Positions 48,312 through 58,593 of a stretch of 64,000 bases of DNA are shown here, piece after piece. The position numbers and the translations under genes are program-made. A model generated the notes under the pieces. The model was not told the origin of the DNA. It searched no databases and worked only from the letters and a program-made list of their open reading frames with translations. Positions within the stretch are counted from its first letter, which is position 1; every line of letters begins with the position of its first letter. Origin of the DNA: Chelatococcus sp. HY11 (lineage in GTDB: Bacteria; Pseudomonadota; Alphaproteobacteria; Rhizobiales; Beijerinckiaceae); the NCBI RefSeq assembly GCF_018398335.1, contig NZ_JAHBRX010000001.1, positions 3,154,001 through 3,218,000 of the forward strand, in the 5' to 3' direction.

Positions 48312-48847
48312 TCCGAATCCCACCCTGCTCGACCTGCCTTGTCCCGGAAGAGGACAACTCCCCGACGGATCGGGGTTTTGTGGTCAGGCAGCACAAGTCT
48401 TGTGCCATAGGATAGACCGGAGTGGATGACAATAAAGCCCTACCGATGCCAACCCGGCATCTTCATCGCACGGCGCGGTTACTGAAACAGGAAGTCGCGG
48501 GTTACAGTTTGTGGCACGGTCGACGGCGCACCTAAAGAAGCATTTGTATTTATTACTGTTTCCAAATCGGGATGCGGCGCGGAGCGAGCGTCAGGCCGGC
48601 GATCCCGGTGCGGCCCATTCCGCTCCATGCCGCGACGCGATGGATCGAGGTTCATCATCGGCCCGCTTTGGGGGCCGACCGATGGGCCGTTGGGACATTC
48701 GGGCGCTGTGCCGAAATCATACGCCCCAGGCGATCGCAAGGCGATGAGAGATGTCGCCTGACAAATTCTGGGCTCGTCGGCATCATGGCCGGAGCGAGCC
48801 CGGCCATGATGGGGGAGTTTCAGCGATTCAACGCGTTCGGCCTTCGC
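48312..48847. other. gene-free region upstream of the FemAB-like gene
   Basis: This 536-base stretch between a divergent start and the 3' end of the CobW-type gene holds no supported gene. Several short frames exist on the plus strand but lack ribosome sites and family resemblance. A TTGCGTGTTC-like promoter stretch near 48270 belongs to neither clearly. No tRNA or riboswitch was recognised. Confidence 0.5.
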
Positions 48848-50077
48848 CTACCGCCCACCGCCGAGTGCCAGGGGATTGGCCGTCAGGGCCGCGGCGTCGG
48901 GAGCGTCGATCGAGGGTTCGCCGAGGAAGGCGTTCCACAAACGCGACACGAAGCTCTCATCGAGATCGCGCAGGATGAAGACCAGACGGCTGCGGTGGTC
49001 GCCATCCGGCCATCTCTCCAGCCGAATGGGCTGGTGGAAGACGTGCTGCACGCCATGGATGACCATCGGGTGGTCGGGATCATCGGCAAGCGCGACGAGG
49101 CCCTTGACCCGCAGCAGATTGGGGCCGTGGGAGGCGCGCAGGAGATCAAGGAACAGATCGAGATTATGGGCGGTGATCGGCCGCGCGCTGGTCAGGCAGA
49201 ACGCGCGGATGCGCGCGTCATGACGATTCACGTCGTGATGATGGTCCCTGTGGCCGTGACCGTGGTGGCTGTGCGCGTGCTCATGGCCATGTTCATGATC
49301 ATGGGCGTGGTGATCATGGGCGTGGTGATCGCCATGCTGAGCACCATTCTCGCCATCGAACGCCTCGGCCTGCAGCCAGGCGCGCACATCGGCGATCTTG
49401 CCATCGATGTCGTAGAGCCCGATCCCGAGCAGGGCGGCAGGCGTGGCCTCGCCACGGGCGATGTCGAGGATGGGCGCGGCCGGGTTGAGTGCCTGAAGGC
49501 GATGCTTCAGCACCGAGAGGCCTTCCCGGCTCGCTTCCGGCAGATCCGCCTTGCTGATGACAAGGCGGTCGGCGACAGCCGCCTGCTTCAGCGCCTCGAT
49601 ATGGGCATCGAGCGTCGCCGCGCCGTTCACCGCATCGACGACGGTGATCACGCCGTCGATCGCAAACCTCTTGGCGAGATAGGGGTGATAGAGAACCGTG
49701 TGCAGCACGGGGGCCGGGTCTGCCAGACCCGTGGTCTCGATGACCACGCGACGGAAGGTCATGATGCGGCCGTTGTCGCGGCGGCGCAGCAGATCCTCCA
49801 GGGTGGAAATGAGATCGCCGCGGATCGTGCAGCACAGGCATCCCGAGGCCAGGGTCACCATGCCCTCGTCGGCCTTCTCGACGAGAAGATGATCGAGGCC
49901 GATCTCACCGAATTCATTGATGATGACGACGGTGTCTGCCAGATCCGGCTCTCGCAGCAGAGCGTTGAGAAGGCTCGTCTTCCCCGCTCCGAGGAAGCCG
50001 GTGAGGATCGTCAGCGGTATCGCGGGTATCGGCCCCTTCGGGCGCGGCGCCCGGCGCGGTTCCTCTGGCAAGGTCAT
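48848..50077 (-). CDS. CobW/G3E-family GTPase, putative metal chaperone
   Basis: This 409-residue G3E GTPase has Walker A LTGFLGAGKTSLLNALL, the metal motif GCLCC, a Walker B-type segment VVIETTGLADPAPVL and the guanine-specificity region ISKADLP. A His/Asp-rich loop follows (AHDHHAHDHEHGHEHAHSHH, about residues 240-270), then a CobW C-terminal domain (ARIRAFCLTSARPITAHNL). The family delivers zinc or cobalt to target enzymes. Despite the name, no cobalamin genes are adjacent, so a zinc role is equally likely. No Zur box was recognised upstream. Confidence 0.9.
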   Translation of the reverse strand: MTLPEEPRRAPRPKGPIPAIPLTILTGFLGAGKTSLLNALLREPDLADTVVIINEFGEIGLDHLLVEKADEGMVTLASGCLCCTIRGDLISTLEDLLRRRDNGRIMTFRRVVIETTGLADPAPVLHTVLYHPYLAKRFAIDGVITVVDAVNGAATLDAHIEALKQAAVADRLVISKADLPEASREGLSVLKHRLQALNPAAPILDIARGEATPAALLGIGLYDIDGKIADVRAWLQAEAFDGENGAQHGDHHAHDHHAHDHEHGHEHAHSHHGHGHRDHHHDVNRHDARIRAFCLTSARPITAHNLDLFLDLLRASHGPNLLRVKGLVALADDPDHPMVIHGVQHVFHQPIRLERWPDGDHRSRLVFILRDLDESFVSRLWNAFLGEPSIDAPDAAALTANPLALGGGR

Positions 50078-50148
50078 CTGTCACTTTCCTCAGCGGATCT
50101 TACAGCGCAGCGCACGATGGACATGGGGGGCCATCAGGCAAACACAAC

Positions 50149-50182
50149 AAAAAAAGGGCGAGACATCAGCGCCCCGCCCTTT
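50149..50182 (-). terminator. terminator after the DD-carboxypeptidase gene
   Basis: AAAGGGCG (50153-50160) pairs with CGCCCTTT (50175-50182). On the minus strand the stem is followed by a run of seven T, correctly placed downstream of the gene at 50248-51726. Confidence 0.85.
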
Positions 50183-50247
50183 ATGTAACATTATATCACT
50201 TCCAGCAGAACATGCGCTTTGCGCATGCCCGATATCCGCTGTCGCGC

Positions 50248-51726
50248 TTAATCCTTGCCCGAATTCAGGCTCAACGGCTTGTTCTTTGCCGTGCCTTTCG
50301 CGGTGGGCTCAGCCTTGGCAGCCGGGCGAGGCGTTGGCGCTGCGGCTTTGGCCGATGTCGTCTTGGTGGTGGCCTTGGTCGTGGCAGCCTTGTCAGCCGG
50401 CGCGGTCTTCTTGGCGGGCTTGATGGCTTTCTGGAGGGCGCCCGAAGCGCTGCCACCCGGCTGCTCGACCGGCGCAAAGGCGGTGGCGCTTGCGGCGGGC
50501 ACACCCTTGCCGGAACGGCTGATCTCGATCTGCTTGCGCCCCGTGGCGTTGGTTTTCGCCGCCTGCTTGGTGGTTTTGGCCGACTTCGCCTTCGCCGCTT
50601 CCGCCACGGCGGCGGCCGGGTCCGGCTCCGCACCCGGCGTGCGGCCAACGAAAACCGCGAGCGGGACGAATTTCTCACGCGGAGCCAAACGGTTCGGCGA
50701 GGATCCGCGCACGGCGGCGGCACCATTCACACGCTGCCCGCTGGAGAAGAAGCTCGCGAGACTACCGCCATCGCTGGCGGAGGCACTGACGGGCGCCGCA
50801 TTATCATCGTCAACGAGATAGGGCGCGCGATTCTTGCCGCAGATCTCGTTGTAGAGATTGACAGGCGCCGTTTGCGCCGCGCGCGGCAAGCTGTCGACGG
50901 ATTGCCCGCTCCCGCTCCATTGCGAAAAGCCGGCATCAAACAATTCGGCGGCCTGAATCGTGCGCTGCACGGCAGAGGGCGCTCCAAGCACCACGGTGAG
51001 AAGCTCACGATTGCCCTGCTGGGCTGTGGCCACCACATTGAACCCGGACGCGCAGACAAAGCCGGTCTTCATGCCGGTGGACCCGGGATAGCGTCCGACG
51101 AGGCCGTTGGTGTTCTGGAACGTCCGCTTGCCGAGCTGGATGGAGCCGATTTCGAAATAGCCGCGATAGGGGGCGAAATCGACAATCAACGAGCGGGCGA
51201 GCACCGCAAGGTCGCGCGCGCTCGTGCGGGCGCGGTCGTCCGGCATGCCATTGGGGTTCGCGAAATAGCTGTCGTACATCCCGATCGACTGGGCGGTCTG
51301 GTTCATGCGGGCAACGAACGCCTCGACGGAACCGCTGACGCCTTCGGCCAGAACCACGGCAATGTCGTTCGCCGACTTCACGAGCATCATCTTGAGCGCG
51401 TTGTCGACGGTGATCTCGGATCCCGGCCGGACGCCGATCTTCGACGGCTTTTCCGCGGCCGCGCGTGCGGACACCTTGAGCGGCGTCTCGAGGCCGAGCC
51501 GGCCTGCCTTGATCTCCTGGAAAACGAGATAGGTCGTCATCAGCTTCGTGAGCGAAGCCGGATACCAGAGATCGGAGGCTTGCGAGGACTGAAGCACACG
51601 CCCGCTGGCGACATCAACGACCAAGGTCGGATTGGCGCTCGCCGGCGCGATGGATGCTATCGAAATGCCGGTGCCCCCCACGGCGACGAGAGAGGCAACC
51701 GCCCAACGAGAGATCACATTCGTCAT
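50248..51726 (-). CDS. D-alanyl-D-alanine carboxypeptidase (penicillin-binding protein 5/6 type)
   Basis: This 492-residue serine DD-peptidase trims peptidoglycan pentapeptides. It begins with a signal peptide ending APASA. The S11 motifs are in place: SLTK (Ser58, Lys61) in YPASLTKLMTTY, SAN (118-120) in VKSANDIAVVLAEG, and KTG (220-222) in STGMKTGFVCASG. The C-terminus is a long Lys/Ala/Thr/Pro-rich low-complexity tail of about 150 residues. This differs from the amphipathic anchor of E. coli PBP5 and may bind the cell wall or membrane. The gene is monocistronic with its own terminator. Confidence 0.92.
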   Translation of the reverse strand: MTNVISRWAVASLVAVGGTGISIASIAPASANPTLVVDVASGRVLQSSQASDLWYPASLTKLMTTYLVFQEIKAGRLGLETPLKVSARAAAEKPSKIGVRPGSEITVDNALKMMLVKSANDIAVVLAEGVSGSVEAFVARMNQTAQSIGMYDSYFANPNGMPDDRARTSARDLAVLARSLIVDFAPYRGYFEIGSIQLGKRTFQNTNGLVGRYPGSTGMKTGFVCASGFNVVATAQQGNRELLTVVLGAPSAVQRTIQAAELFDAGFSQWSGSGQSVDSLPRAAQTAPVNLYNEICGKNRAPYLVDDDNAAPVSASASDGGSLASFFSSGQRVNGAAAVRGSSPNRLAPREKFVPLAVFVGRTPGAEPDPAAAVAEAAKAKSAKTTKQAAKTNATGRKQIEISRSGKGVPAASATAFAPVEQPGGSASGALQKAIKPAKKTAPADKAATTKATTKTTSAKAAAPTPRPAAKAEPTAKGTAKNKPLSLNSGKD

Positions 51727-52007
51727 TATCCAACCTTAATCAAGGGGCACAGGATGCCACCCTCCCCGGGAGGCCGGCAATGTCCCGCACGCACTCACAC
51801 GATCCTGCAGTCACACGCAGCGGATAACGGTCAACGTTTCTCGACGCTTAACATCGAGGCCAGCCGCCCGAACGGGGCGACTGCTAGCCGTATAATACGG
51901 CAGGTTCCGGGCAAGGCCCATAGTTTCCCACGAGAAAAGTTACCAGATCGCCAAGAACGCCACCATATTAGCTGCTCATGCCTCATCATCGGGGCAGAAT
52001 ATGACAG
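51727..52007. other. intergenic region between the DD-carboxypeptidase gene and bolA
   Basis: This 281-base region contains the carboxypeptidase promoter. I see no gene, tRNA or repeat that I can name. Confidence 0.4.
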
Positions 52008-52289
52008 TCAAATGCCACGCACAGCCTCGCCAGGCGCTGCCGCTTCTATCGCGAGAGCGTGCAGGCCATCGTCGAACTCATCCTTGAGAAGCGCGTTGAC
52101 GAGTCTGTGCCTGTCCAGGCGTGACTTGCCTGTAAAAGCATCCGCGACGATAGTGATGCGGTAATGTGTTTCTCCGCCTTCACGCCAGCCGCCATGTCCG
52201 GCATGCTGGTGCGACTCGTCGATGACGCTCAGTGCGAGCGGCTTGAGACCGGCGGTTAGCTTGGCACTGATCCTGTCGGCGCGGACCAT
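52008..52289 (-). CDS. bolA: BolA-family protein
   Basis: This 93-residue BolA protein has a small KH-like fold. Conserved features are LKPLALSVIDESHQHAGHGG (N-terminal strand and His region), ETHYRITIVADAFTGKSRLD and RHRLVNALLKDEFDDGLHAL. BolA proteins work with monothiol glutaredoxins in Fe-S cluster and iron signalling and influence morphology. It is a single gene divergent from the J-domain gene at 52518. Confidence 0.93.
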   Translation of the reverse strand: MVRADRISAKLTAGLKPLALSVIDESHQHAGHGGWREGGETHYRITIVADAFTGKSRLDRHRLVNALLKDEFDDGLHALAIEAAAPGEAVRGI

Positions 52290-52517
52290 GGGGGCTCCTT
52301 CTCGCGAAGTGGGTCACACGTTCGTAGTCCGAGGATAGCCCGAGGGGAAGCTGCAAGGGACGCGGCTCCGTGCGGGTCGTCGCCATCGGGTGCGAATGCC
52401 TCAGTCCGCGGATCAAACCCCGCGGTTGAGGCTCCAGCCAAGGCCAGGGTCGAGTTTATGGCGGGGCTGCCGTGTCTTTAAACCACTTGTCCATGCTGTT
52501 CGCGCAAACATAATCTG

Positions 52518-53147
52518 ATGGTCATGAATCTGAATTCGCGCCTCTTCGATCGCATCCGGGTGAAGTCGACGGCCAGCAAGCCGACGGCAGCGGCAACCCA
52601 TACGTGCGAGCATCCCGGTTGCGACAAGCCGGGCGACCATCGCGCGCCAAAGGGACGCGGACACGAGAACGAATACTGGCGCTTCTGCCTGGAGCACGTG
52701 CGCGCCTACAATCAGTCCTACAATTATTTCAACGGCATGAGCGATGATGCCGTGGCCGCTTTCCAGAAAGACGCCGTCCTCGGCCACCGCCCTACCTGGA
52801 CGATGGGCATGAACGCGGCAGCGCGCGGCGCCACGCGTTCGGCCGGTGAGAACGGCAAGGCGGCCGGAGCCAATGTGGAGGATCCGTTTGGCGTCTTCGG
52901 CGCGCGGGCGTTCAACCAGGCGGCGCGCCAGGAAGAAGCCAAGCCGAAGCTCTCCAAGCCCGCGCTGCAGGCGCTCGACACGCTTGGCCTCGACGAAGGG
53001 GTGGACGCGGTCACGATCAAGGCTCGCTACAAGTTGCTGGTGAAGCGTTTTCACCCTGACGCGAATGGCGGGGACCGCGCCTTCGAGGAGCGGCTGCAAG
53101 CCATTATCCGCGCCTACAACACTTTGAAGGCGCTTGGATTGTGCTGA
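52518..53147 (+). CDS. J-domain protein (DnaJ-class)
   Basis: This 209-residue protein has an N-terminal region with HTCEHPGCDKPGDHRAPKG and a Trp/Tyr-rich segment (FCLEHVRAYNQSYNYFNGMS). The C-terminal J-domain (about 150-207) has the HPD motif in KRFHPDANGGDRAFEERLQA. The J-domain should stimulate a DnaK-type Hsp70; the client is unknown. The C-terminal placement is typical of this Hyphomicrobiales subgroup, which often lies just before cobS. A second ATG at 52524 is an alternative start. Confidence 0.9.
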   Translation: MVMNLNSRLFDRIRVKSTASKPTAAATHTCEHPGCDKPGDHRAPKGRGHENEYWRFCLEHVRAYNQSYNYFNGMSDDAVAAFQKDAVLGHRPTWTMGMNAAARGATRSAGENGKAAGANVEDPFGVFGARAFNQAARQEEAKPKLSKPALQALDTLGLDEGVDAVTIKARYKLLVKRFHPDANGGDRAFEERLQAIIRAYNTLKALGLC

Positions 53148-53444
53148 ACAGGGCTTTTCCGGGAATGACGATGCGTCTGCGGCCCCTGGCGGGCGCTTCT
53201 GCCGCGGCTTATTTTCGCCATGCGACGCGCTCCCCCATTTGCCTGTTTGCACGCGGCCCTGTATCTCGTTTTGAGGGTCGCTGTACGCCCACCCCTCCCA
53301 TGGCCCCCGGCTGTGGAGAGGTGCTGGCAGAGACCTGACGGCAATCCATGGTTATCGTGGCGCGATATCGCATCAGCGGCGTGAGAACTTATGTGAATCG
53401 CCCCACGAGCGGCATGAGCTTGCCGCGACGGAGTGAGAGGACCT

Positions 53445-54431
53445 ATGCAAGCGACGAGTGAGAACAAGTCAGGCATCCCGGACATGAAGCTGTCCGTGCA
53501 AAAGGTGTTCGGCATCGATACCGATCTCGAAGTGCCCGCCTATTCCGAGCCTGACGAGCATGTACCCGACCTCGACCCGGACTATCTGTTCGATCGGGAC
53601 ACCACCCTCGCTATCCTCGCCGGATTTGCCCGCAACCGACGCGTGATGATCACGGGCTATCACGGCACGGGCAAGTCGACCCATATCGAACAGGTCGCCG
53701 CGCGCCTCAACTGGCCGTGCGTGCGCGTCAACCTCGACAGCCACGTCAGCCGCGTCGATCTCGTCGGCAAGGACGCGATCGTGGTGAAGGACGGCATGCA
53801 GGTCACCGAGTTCCGTGATGGCATGCTGCCCTGGGCGTTGCAGAACAATATCGCGCTCGTGTTCGACGAATATGACGCCGGCCGCCCGGACGTGATGTTC
53901 GTGATCCAGCGCGTGCTTGAGGTCTCGGGCCGCCTGACGCTGCTCGACCAGAACCGCGTCATCCGCCCGCATCCGGCCTTCCGGCTGTTCGCCACCGCCA
54001 ACACGGTGGGCCTTGGCGACACCTCCGGCCTCTACCACGGCACGCAGCAGATCAACCAGGGCCAGATGGACCGCTGGTCGATCGTGGCGACGCTGAACTA
54101 TCTGCCGCATGACCGCGAGGTCGACATCGTGGTGGCCAAGTCGCCGCACTATCGCGACGCGGCCGGCCGCGACACCGTGAGCAAGATGGTGCGCGTGGCG
54201 GATATGACCCGCAACGCCTTCATCAACGGCGACCTGTCGACGGTGATGTCGCCGCGCACGGTGATCACCTGGGCGGAAAATGCGGATATCTTCAATGACA
54301 TCGCTTTCGCCTTCCGGCTGACCTTCCTCAACAAGTGCGATGAACTCGAACGCTCGCTGGTGGCCGAGTTCTACCAGCGCTGCTTTGGCAAGGAGCTGCC
54401 GGAATCGACTGTGAACGTCGCCCTGAGCTGA
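53445..54431 (+). CDS. cobS: aerobic cobaltochelatase subunit CobS
   Basis: CobS is the AAA+ ATPase of the CobNST complex that inserts cobalt into hydrogenobyrinate diamide in aerobic B12 synthesis. The protein has 328 residues. Visible parts are Walker [16 protein letters not shown], Walker [34 protein letters not shown] (sensor 1 region) and [15 protein letters not shown]. The ATG at 53445 has GAGAGG four bases upstream. cobT follows 50 bases later. Confidence 0.97.
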   Translation: MQATSENKSGIPDMKLSVQKVFGIDTDLEVPAYSEPDEHVPDLDPDYLFDRDTTLAILAGFARNRRVMITGYHGTGKSTHIEQVAARLNWPCVRVNLDSHVSRVDLVGKDAIVVKDGMQVTEFRDGMLPWALQNNIALVFDEYDAGRPDVMFVIQRVLEVSGRLTLLDQNRVIRPHPAFRLFATANTVGLGDTSGLYHGTQQINQGQMDRWSIVATLNYLPHDREVDIVVAKSPHYRDAAGRDTVSKMVRVADMTRNAFINGDLSTVMSPRTVITWAENADIFNDIAFAFRLTFLNKCDELERSLVAEFYQRCFGKELPESTVNVALS

Positions 54432-54481
54432 TGATGGAGCCGTCGCGGCCGATCCCCTGATCGGCCGGTGGCAGGAGACCC

Positions 54482-56383
54482 ATGTCCATTTCCAATCGCA
54501 AGCCGTCCTCGCCCAAGGAGGCGCCGACCGAGCCGCTGAAGCAAGCGGTGGCGACGACATTGCGCGCCATCGCGCGGCAGCCGGAGCTTGAGGTCGCCTT
54601 CTCGGCGGACAAGCCGGCCCTGACGCCCGGCCGGGCGCGCCTGAGCGAGCCGCCCAGGCGGATGTCGCCCCACGACGTTGCCCTGCTGCGGGGCCAGGCC
54701 GATGCCATGGCGCTGCGGCTCGCCTGCCACAACGATGTGACGCATCGCAAGCTGGCGCCGCAGGGCGCGGCCGCGCGCGCCGTCTTCGATGCGGTGGAGC
54801 AGGCGCGTGTGGAGGCGATCGGCGCGCGCCGGATGACGGGGGTCGGTGACAACCTGACCGCCGTGCTGGAGGAGCGCTTCCAGCGCGCGAACCTCCAAGG
54901 CATCACCGATCGTGACGATGCGCCCATCGAGGATGCAATCGCCCTGCTGGTGCGCGAGCGCCTGACCGGCCGCGCGCCCCCGGCCGCGGCCCAGGGGATC
55001 GTCGATCTCTGGCGGGACGTCATCGAGGCGAAGGCCGGCAAGGATCTCGACAGCCTGCTCGGCGCCATCGAGAATCAGCGGAGCTTTGCACGCGGGATCC
55101 GTGACCTCCTGACGCATCTCGACATGGCCGACGACGCCGAGAGCGAGGGCGAACAGGACGAATCCGACGACAGCCAGGAAGAAGGCGACAAACAGGAGCA
55201 AGGCGAGGGCGAATCCCAGGAGGATGCCAGCGCCGAGCAGGGCGACATCGAGCTCACGGACGAAGCCAGCGACGAGATGGAGGACGGCACCAGCGAGACG
55301 GCGGAAGCGCCGCAGGGCGAGGTGCCTGACGACAGCGACGCCTTCGACGAAGACGACGCCGACGAGGCCTGGCGCCCGCCGCCACCCCGTCACAATGAGC
55401 CGCGTGGCCCGGATTATCGCGTTTACACGAACCAGTTCGATGAGGTGATCGCGGCCGAGGACCTGTGTGATCCGGAAGAATTGGCGCGGTTGCGCTCCTA
55501 TCTCGACAAGCAGCTGGACAACCTCCAGGGCGTGGTCGCCCGTTTGGCGAACCGCCTCCAGCGGCGCCTGCTCGCGCAGCAGAGCCGCTCATGGGAGTTC
55601 GATCTGGAAGAGGGCATGCTCGATCCCGCCCGCTTGTCGCGGGTGGTGACTGACCCCTTCCAGCCGCTGTCGTTCAAGCGCGAGAAGGACACCGACTTCA
55701 AGGACACGGTCGTCTCACTGCTGATCGATAATTCCGGCTCCATGCGCGGGCGGCCGATCACGGTTGCCGCCACCTGCGCGGACGTGCTGGCGCGCACTTT
55801 GGAGCGCTGCGGCGTCAAGGTCGAGATCCTCGGCTTCACGACGCGCGCCTGGAAGGGCGGACAGTCGCGCGAATCCTGGCTGCAGAACGGCAAGCCCGTC
55901 AATCCGGGACGCCTGAACGACCTGCGCCACATCATCTACAAGTCGGCCGACGCGCCATGGCGGCGGGTCCGGCGCAATCTTGGCCTGATGATGCGCGAGG
56001 GTCTGCTCAAAGAGAATATCGACGGCGAAGCGCTGGATTGGGCGCACAAGCGCCTTCTCGGCCGCCCGGAGCAGCGGCGCATCCTGATGGTGATCTCGGA
56101 TGGCGCCCCGGTTGACGACTCCACGCTGTCCGTCAACCCCGGCAACTATCTGGAGCGGCATCTCCGGCACGTCATCGCCGAGATCGAGGAGCGCTCGCCC
56201 GTGGAGCTCATCGCCATCGGCATCGGCCACGACGTCACGCGTTATTATCGGCGCGCCGTCACGCTTGTCGACGCCGAGGAACTCGGTGGCGTCATGACGG
56301 AAAAGCTGGCCGAGCTCTTCGAGGAGAAGCCCGCTCCGAAGCGCGGAGCCGGTGTGCGTCCACGCCGCTCGGCCTACGCCTGA
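54482..56383 (+). CDS. cobT: aerobic cobaltochelatase subunit CobT
   Basis: This 633-residue partner of CobS has an N-terminal helical part and a very acidic, low-complexity centre (about residues 215-300, Glu/Asp/Ser-rich). A C-terminal von Willebrand A domain carries the MIDAS motif [10 protein letters not shown] and [12 protein letters not shown]. The acidic segment is normal for CobT. The pair with cobS implies that the organism makes B12 aerobically, which makes the B12 riboswitch on nrdAB meaningful. CobN is not in the window. Confidence 0.96.
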   Translation: MSISNRKPSSPKEAPTEPLKQAVATTLRAIARQPELEVAFSADKPALTPGRARLSEPPRRMSPHDVALLRGQADAMALRLACHNDVTHRKLAPQGAAARAVFDAVEQARVEAIGARRMTGVGDNLTAVLEERFQRANLQGITDRDDAPIEDAIALLVRERLTGRAPPAAAQGIVDLWRDVIEAKAGKDLDSLLGAIENQRSFARGIRDLLTHLDMADDAESEGEQDESDDSQEEGDKQEQGEGESQEDASAEQGDIELTDEASDEMEDGTSETAEAPQGEVPDDSDAFDEDDADEAWRPPPPRHNEPRGPDYRVYTNQFDEVIAAEDLCDPEELARLRSYLDKQLDNLQGVVARLANRLQRRLLAQQSRSWEFDLEEGMLDPARLSRVVTDPFQPLSFKREKDTDFKDTVVSLLIDNSGSMRGRPITVAATCADVLARTLERCGVKVEILGFTTRAWKGGQSRESWLQNGKPVNPGRLNDLRHIIYKSADAPWRRVRRNLGLMMREGLLKENIDGEALDWAHKRLLGRPEQRRILMVISDGAPVDDSTLSVNPGNYLERHLRHVIAEIEERSPVELIAIGIGHDVTRYYRRAVTLVDAEELGGVMTEKLAELFEEKPAPKRGAGVRPRRSAYA

Positions 56384-56392
56384 TCGCAAGCC

Positions 56393-57475
56393 ATGCAACT
56401 ACGATTGCCCGCATGGCTGGCGACGAACCGCTCCCTGCGGATCGGTCTCGCCATGTTGGCAGTCGCGGTCGCCGTGCCGCAGGGCGCGGCGCTGTCCGAG
56501 GTGCTCGCGAAGGGGCCTGAGCCGATCGCGATCAGCGCGACGGCAATCCCGGCCTTCACCGTCAGCGGTCCGGATCGCAAACGCTTCGGCCGCCTGGAAT
56601 TCCGTGGCGGCTTGCAGTTGCGATCCCCTCACCCGGCCTTCGGTGGCTTTTCCGGCCTGGCGCGATCGCCCGACGGACGGCGTCTCACAGCGATTTCCGA
56701 CAAGGGCTATTGGCTGAGTGCCGATGTCGCGGAGGCCGGTGGGCGGATGGTCGGCCTCGACCGCGCGGTCATGGGCCCGCTCCCCTCGCCAACCGGCCGG
56801 CCACTCGCTTCCACGCGCTCCTACGATACCGAAGGCCTCGCGATGGCAGGCCCTGTGGCCTATGTCTCCATCGAACGCACGCATGAGGTGCTTCGCTTCG
56901 ATTGGGGGCCGGAGGGACCGCGCGGCCCGGCCAAAGTCGTGCCCGTTCCACGCGAGGTGAAGGCGCTCGGCAGGAACCGAGGCCTTGAATCGATTGGTGT
57001 CGCGCCCCCCGGAAGCCCCGTCGCGGGTGCCGTGGTGACCATCGCGGAGGAGCCACCGCGCGCCGGAGGTCCGGACGGATTCATCCTCACCGGCGCACGG
57101 AAGGGCAGCTTCAGCGTCGCCCGTCACGATGGTTTTGCGATCACCGACATGGCATTTCTGCCGGGCGGCGACCTTGTGCTGCTGGAGCGCCGCTACGTGC
57201 CGCCCTTCAGCCTCGCCATGCGCCTGCGCCTCATCGATCGCACCGCGCTGCATCCCGGTGCCCTGGTCGATGGCGAAATTCTCTTGACCGCGGATCTCGC
57301 CGCCAAGATCGACAACATGGAAGGGCTGGCCGCGCACCGGAACGCCGCCGGCGAAACCATCCTAACGCTGATCTCCGACGACAATTTCTCGATGTTCCAG
57401 CGCACCCTGCTGCTGGAATTCGCCCTGCTTCCGCCGGAGACCGCATCGATCGCGCCGCCAGTGAAGGCGCAATAG
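56393..57475 (+). CDS. esterase-like phytase-family protein, exported
   Basis: This 360-residue protein has an N-terminal signal peptide (LRIGLAMLAVAVAVPQGAAL). The domain reads as the 'esterase-like activity of phytase' family: FGGFSGLARSPDGRRLTAIS, YDTEGLAMAGPVAYVSIERT, FAITDMAFLPGGDLVLLERR and DNMEGLAAHRNAAGETILTL. A six-bladed beta-propeller is likely. It starts 10 bases after cobT and so may be co-transcribed, although it has no known role in B12 synthesis. Its substrate is not known. Confidence 0.85.
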   Translation: MQLRLPAWLATNRSLRIGLAMLAVAVAVPQGAALSEVLAKGPEPIAISATAIPAFTVSGPDRKRFGRLEFRGGLQLRSPHPAFGGFSGLARSPDGRRLTAISDKGYWLSADVAEAGGRMVGLDRAVMGPLPSPTGRPLASTRSYDTEGLAMAGPVAYVSIERTHEVLRFDWGPEGPRGPAKVVPVPREVKALGRNRGLESIGVAPPGSPVAGAVVTIAEEPPRAGGPDGFILTGARKGSFSVARHDGFAITDMAFLPGGDLVLLERRYVPPFSLAMRLRLIDRTALHPGALVDGEILLTADLAAKIDNMEGLAAHRNAAGETILTLISDDNFSMFQRTLLLEFALLPPETASIAPPVKAQ

Positions 57476-57588
57476 GCGGACAGCGCCGCTGGGGGATTGC
57501 CGGGTTTTTACCAGACGGGCGGAAGAGCTTGGCAGGCTCGCCGAGACGATGGGCTTGAGCATCTCGTTTTGGATGGAGAGGCGCCGTC

Positions 57589-57727
57589 ATTCCGGGCCTC
57601 GCATCAGCGAGGAGCCCGGAATCCATGAACACGGTGTCTGACAAGAAGACGCGTCCGACTGTGTCCTCTCCCGATTGATCGTCGTGTTCATGGGTTCCGG
57701 GCTCGGGCCATTCGGCCCGCCCCGGAA
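57589..57727. repeat. pair of inverted rhizobial palindromic elements
   Basis: Element 1 (57589-57622) has arms ATTCCGGGC and GCCCGGAAT around CTCGC...GCGAG. Element 2 (57695-57727) has arms TTCCGGG and CCCGGAA around GGGCC...GGCCC. They face each other, with CATGAACAC beside the first and GTGTTCATG beside the second, giving a larger imperfect palindrome. No gene lies between 57476 and 57827. Confidence 0.75.
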
Positions 57728-57827
57728 TGACACGGCGGTTCCGTATTCATCAGAAGCTCTAACGCAGAGCGGCGCCTCATAAAAAGGCAGCCGGTCAGAC
57801 ACCGTGCCGCATCAACCCAAGAATGTA

Positions 57828-58463
57828 TCAGCTCGCGCTGCGCTGGAACCGTTCGGCCGGCAGCACGACGTTGAGCAGCGCGCCGTAAGGCAGCAGCATC
57901 AGCAGCGCCATCGCCACCTTGACGACGAAATCGCTGACCGCCCAGGCCACCCAGACAGGCGCGGTCACCGCAAAGCCGGCAAAGCCGTAGGTCGCCACAT
58001 CCGTGATGTCACCGGCGAAGGCGAGCGTGAAGAAGAGCGCCGTATCGATCGCGGAGCCCACGAGGCTGCCGATCAGGGGGGCGCGCCACCAGGCCAGGCG
58101 CCGCAAATTGTTGAACACCGAGATGTCGAGAAGCTGGCCGACCAGGAAGGCCGTGCCCGAGGCGATCGCGATGCGCGGGCTGGCCGCAGCGATGGACGCG
58201 ATGACTGCGATGATGAAGCCCACGATCACCAGCCGGCGCGCGAGCTTCGGCCCGTAGCGCCGATTGGTGAGATCGGTGATCAGGAAAGACACGGGATAGG
58301 TGAAGGCGCCCCAAGTGAGATAGTCGGCGAGGCCGAAGGGGGTGAACGGATATTGCACCGCGACGTTGGACAGAACGACGACAGCTGCCATCGCGGCAAC
58401 CGGCAGCCACAGCTGCGATACAAGACCTGCGACTGTGCGCGAAGTGTTCATCGGCGTATTCAT
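57828..58463 (-). CDS. VUT/YhhQ-family transporter (putative queuosine-precursor importer)
   Basis: This protein of about 211 residues has six hydrophobic segments. Family sequence includes SNVAVQYPFTPFGLADYLTW, FTYPVSFLITDLTNRRYGPK and GQLLDISVFNNLRRLAWWRA. YhhQ/VUT proteins import queuosine precursors such as preQ0 or preQ1. I saw no convincing preQ1 riboswitch in the short upstream gap. The start at 58463 is chosen from several ATGs (58451, 58487) and is uncertain. It follows rpmB on the same strand beyond a terminator. Confidence 0.88.
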   Translation of the reverse strand: MNTPMNTSRTVAGLVSQLWLPVAAMAAVVVLSNVAVQYPFTPFGLADYLTWGAFTYPVSFLITDLTNRRYGPKLARRLVIVGFIIAVIASIAAASPRIAIASGTAFLVGQLLDISVFNNLRRLAWWRAPLIGSLVGSAIDTALFFTLAFAGDITDVATYGFAGFAVTAPVWVAWAVSDFVVKVAMALLMLLPYGALLNVVLPAERFQRSAS

Positions 58464-58523
58464 CGGCCCGAACCACCCTTTCGACATCAAGACCCGTCAC
58501 AGCCGGATCCCGACGCAAATAGC

Positions 58524-58552
58524 AAAAATCGCGCCGACGACGTCAGCGCGAT
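58524..58552 (-). terminator. terminator after rpmB
   Basis: On the minus strand ATCGCGC (58546-58552 complement) pairs with GCGCGAT (58528-58534 complement) over 11 bases, followed by TTTT. It lies about 40 bases past the rpmB stop. Confidence 0.8.
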
Positions 58553-58593
58553 CATCTTGCAGCAAAGCCTAGAGGCTAAGAAGCTTTCCAGCC

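Noticed and set aside
48511-48747. 78-residue plus-strand frame
   Set aside because: There is no ribosome site and no family resemblance; the composition is that of a random high-GC frame.
58491-58523. preQ1 riboswitch before the YhhQ-like gene
   Set aside because: The gap to the rpmB terminator is too short, and no conserved preQ1 boxes were seen.
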